Below, one piece after another: positions 56,912-57,515 of a stretch of 57,515 bases of DNA. The notes under the pieces are model-generated. The model worked only from the letters and a program-made list of their open reading frames with translations. It was not told the origin of the DNA and did not search any database. Each line of letters begins with the position of its first letter. The stretch's first letter is position 1. The position numbers and the translations under genes were made by a program. This DNA comes from a virus: the IMG/VR virus record IMGVR_UViG_3300042549_001260, positions 1-57,515 of that record. One strand, 5' to 3'.

Positions 56912-57515
56912 TGGGTTTCTGGCAGGGTATTAACAGAGGCTTCGCTGCAGTGCAGGAAGAGAAGATTCGCAAGGGAGAGCGTCAAGAAGAGGTTGACCTG
57001 CGTAAAGCTGAACGTGATGAGGAACGAGCTTTCACCAGAGAAATGTACGACCTTAAGGTCAAAGAAGGTCGTCTGAACATCCTGCAAGAGCGAGAGCTTG
57101 AAAGACGTGCTGCAGTGAAAGAATCTGAAAAGGTTACTGAAGCTACCATTGCATTCCAAAAGAGACTTACGGGTGTTGACCCAGAGGTAGTAAAACTCTA
57201 TATGAGCAATCCGATGTACGCTGCAGAGGCTGAGTTTGCAATTCAGGAGGTTGAGAAGATACGCTTCGGAAAAGGTAACAAAGGTCCAATGATAGCGGGC
57301 AACCTGTTGGTTGAGATGGTCCCTCCACCCTCTTCTAGAGTCCCTTCTCCCACCATTGACATCTCAGACTTTGAAAACCTTGATGTTATGGACGACGAGA
57401 ACTATTTTGATCTGTTGGAGAGGACTGCTGTACCTACTCAGCAAAAACCTCTTATCAACCCTGAGATATACTACATCCCTGACCCCAAAGTCCTTGAAGA
57501 AGGGCGTACGCAGGT
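56911..57515 (+). CDS. 5' part of the gene that continues at the left end of the window
   Basis: Starts GFWQGINRGFAAVQEEKIRK, followed by a strongly charged coiled coil (KAERDEERAFTREMYDLKV). The frame is open to the last base and continues, after removal of the terminal repeat, into the frame ending at 485, for 318 aa in total. A coiled-coil virion or core protein is likely. Confidence 0.85.
   Translation, partial: MGFWQGINRGFAAVQEEKIRKGERQEEVDLRKAERDEERAFTREMYDLKVKEGRLNILQERELERRAAVKESEKVTEATIAFQKRLTGVDPEVVKLYMSNPMYAAEAEFAIQEVEKIRFGKGNKGPMIAGNLLVEMVPPPSSRVPSPTIDISDFENLDVMDDENYFDLLERTAVPTQQKPLINPEIYYIPDPKVLEEGRTQ
57383..57515. repeat. terminal redundancy matching bases 1-133
   Basis: The last 133 bases match the first 133 with two mismatches (bases 3 and 7); 126 bases are identical. 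One gene reads through the joint in frame. This is what a circular or circularly permuted genome gives after assembly, so the unique length is about 57,382 bp. Confidence 0.95.

Overview
The window looks like one complete circular (or circularly permuted) tailed-phage genome. The last 133 bases repeat the first 133 with two mismatches at the very edge, and one gene runs off the right end and finishes at the left end. That gives a unique length of about 57,382 bp. The hallmark genes (T7-type DNA polymerase, primase-helicase, endonuclease I and acidic-tailed SSB; terminase, portal, scaffold, capsid and tubular tail genes; no tape-measure or sheath genes) point to a podovirus-like member of Caudoviricetes. 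A B12-dependent class II ribonucleotide reductase, ThyX, PhoH and MazG-like enzymes are typical of aquatic phages. An alphaproteobacterial, roseobacter-type host is an inference, not something shown by the sequence. No phage RNA polymerase is seen and the visible promoters are sigma70-like, so transcription probably uses host RNA polymerase.

Layout: a leftward early/middle arm runs on the minus strand from about 28.1 kb down to 4.06 kb. From its promoter end it holds a block of small accessory genes (28.0-23.3 kb, including a GC-rich mosaic island at 23.4-25.06 kb), a tRNA-Arg, rIIA/rIIB-like genes, a tyrosine integrase, ThyX and many tiny genes, the primase-helicase, the polymerase, a small protein resembling Acb2/Tad1 cyclic-nucleotide sponges, SSB, a Cas4-like nuclease, endonuclease I, a metallophosphoesterase, a MazG-like enzyme, the RNR and PhoH. 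Most of these genes are coupled by ATGA or TAATG overlaps. A rightward late arm runs on the plus strand from 29.96 kb through the end and on to 4.03 kb. It holds lysis genes (endolysin, holin, spanin-like), a run of small Lys/Gly-rich proteins, terminase, portal, a 1343-aa virion protein, scaffold, capsid, tail tube, fibre, and a block of very large virion proteins with a transglycosylase. The arms converge on a bidirectional terminator at 4.03-4.06 kb.

The arms diverge from a 1.85-kb gene-poor region (28.1-29.96 kb). It holds a leftward and a rightward sigma70-like promoter, a 25-bp tandem repeat, a duplicated 45-bp element, one arm of a 41-bp inverted repeat shared with 23.4 kb, and a dense set of nested inverted repeats and TACCTT/AAGGTA hexamers. 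The 12-bp palindrome TACCTTAAGGTA occurs in this region and again in the leader of the integrase gene. This makes the region the best candidate for a control, attachment or replication site.

The most interesting points are the candidate anti-CBASS/anti-Thoeris sponge, the unexplained palindrome system linked to an integrase without a recognisable repressor, several truncated gene duplications and frameshifted minigenes in the early arm, 20-24 residue membrane microproteins wedged between genes, and a polyvalent-protein-like segment inside a virion protein.
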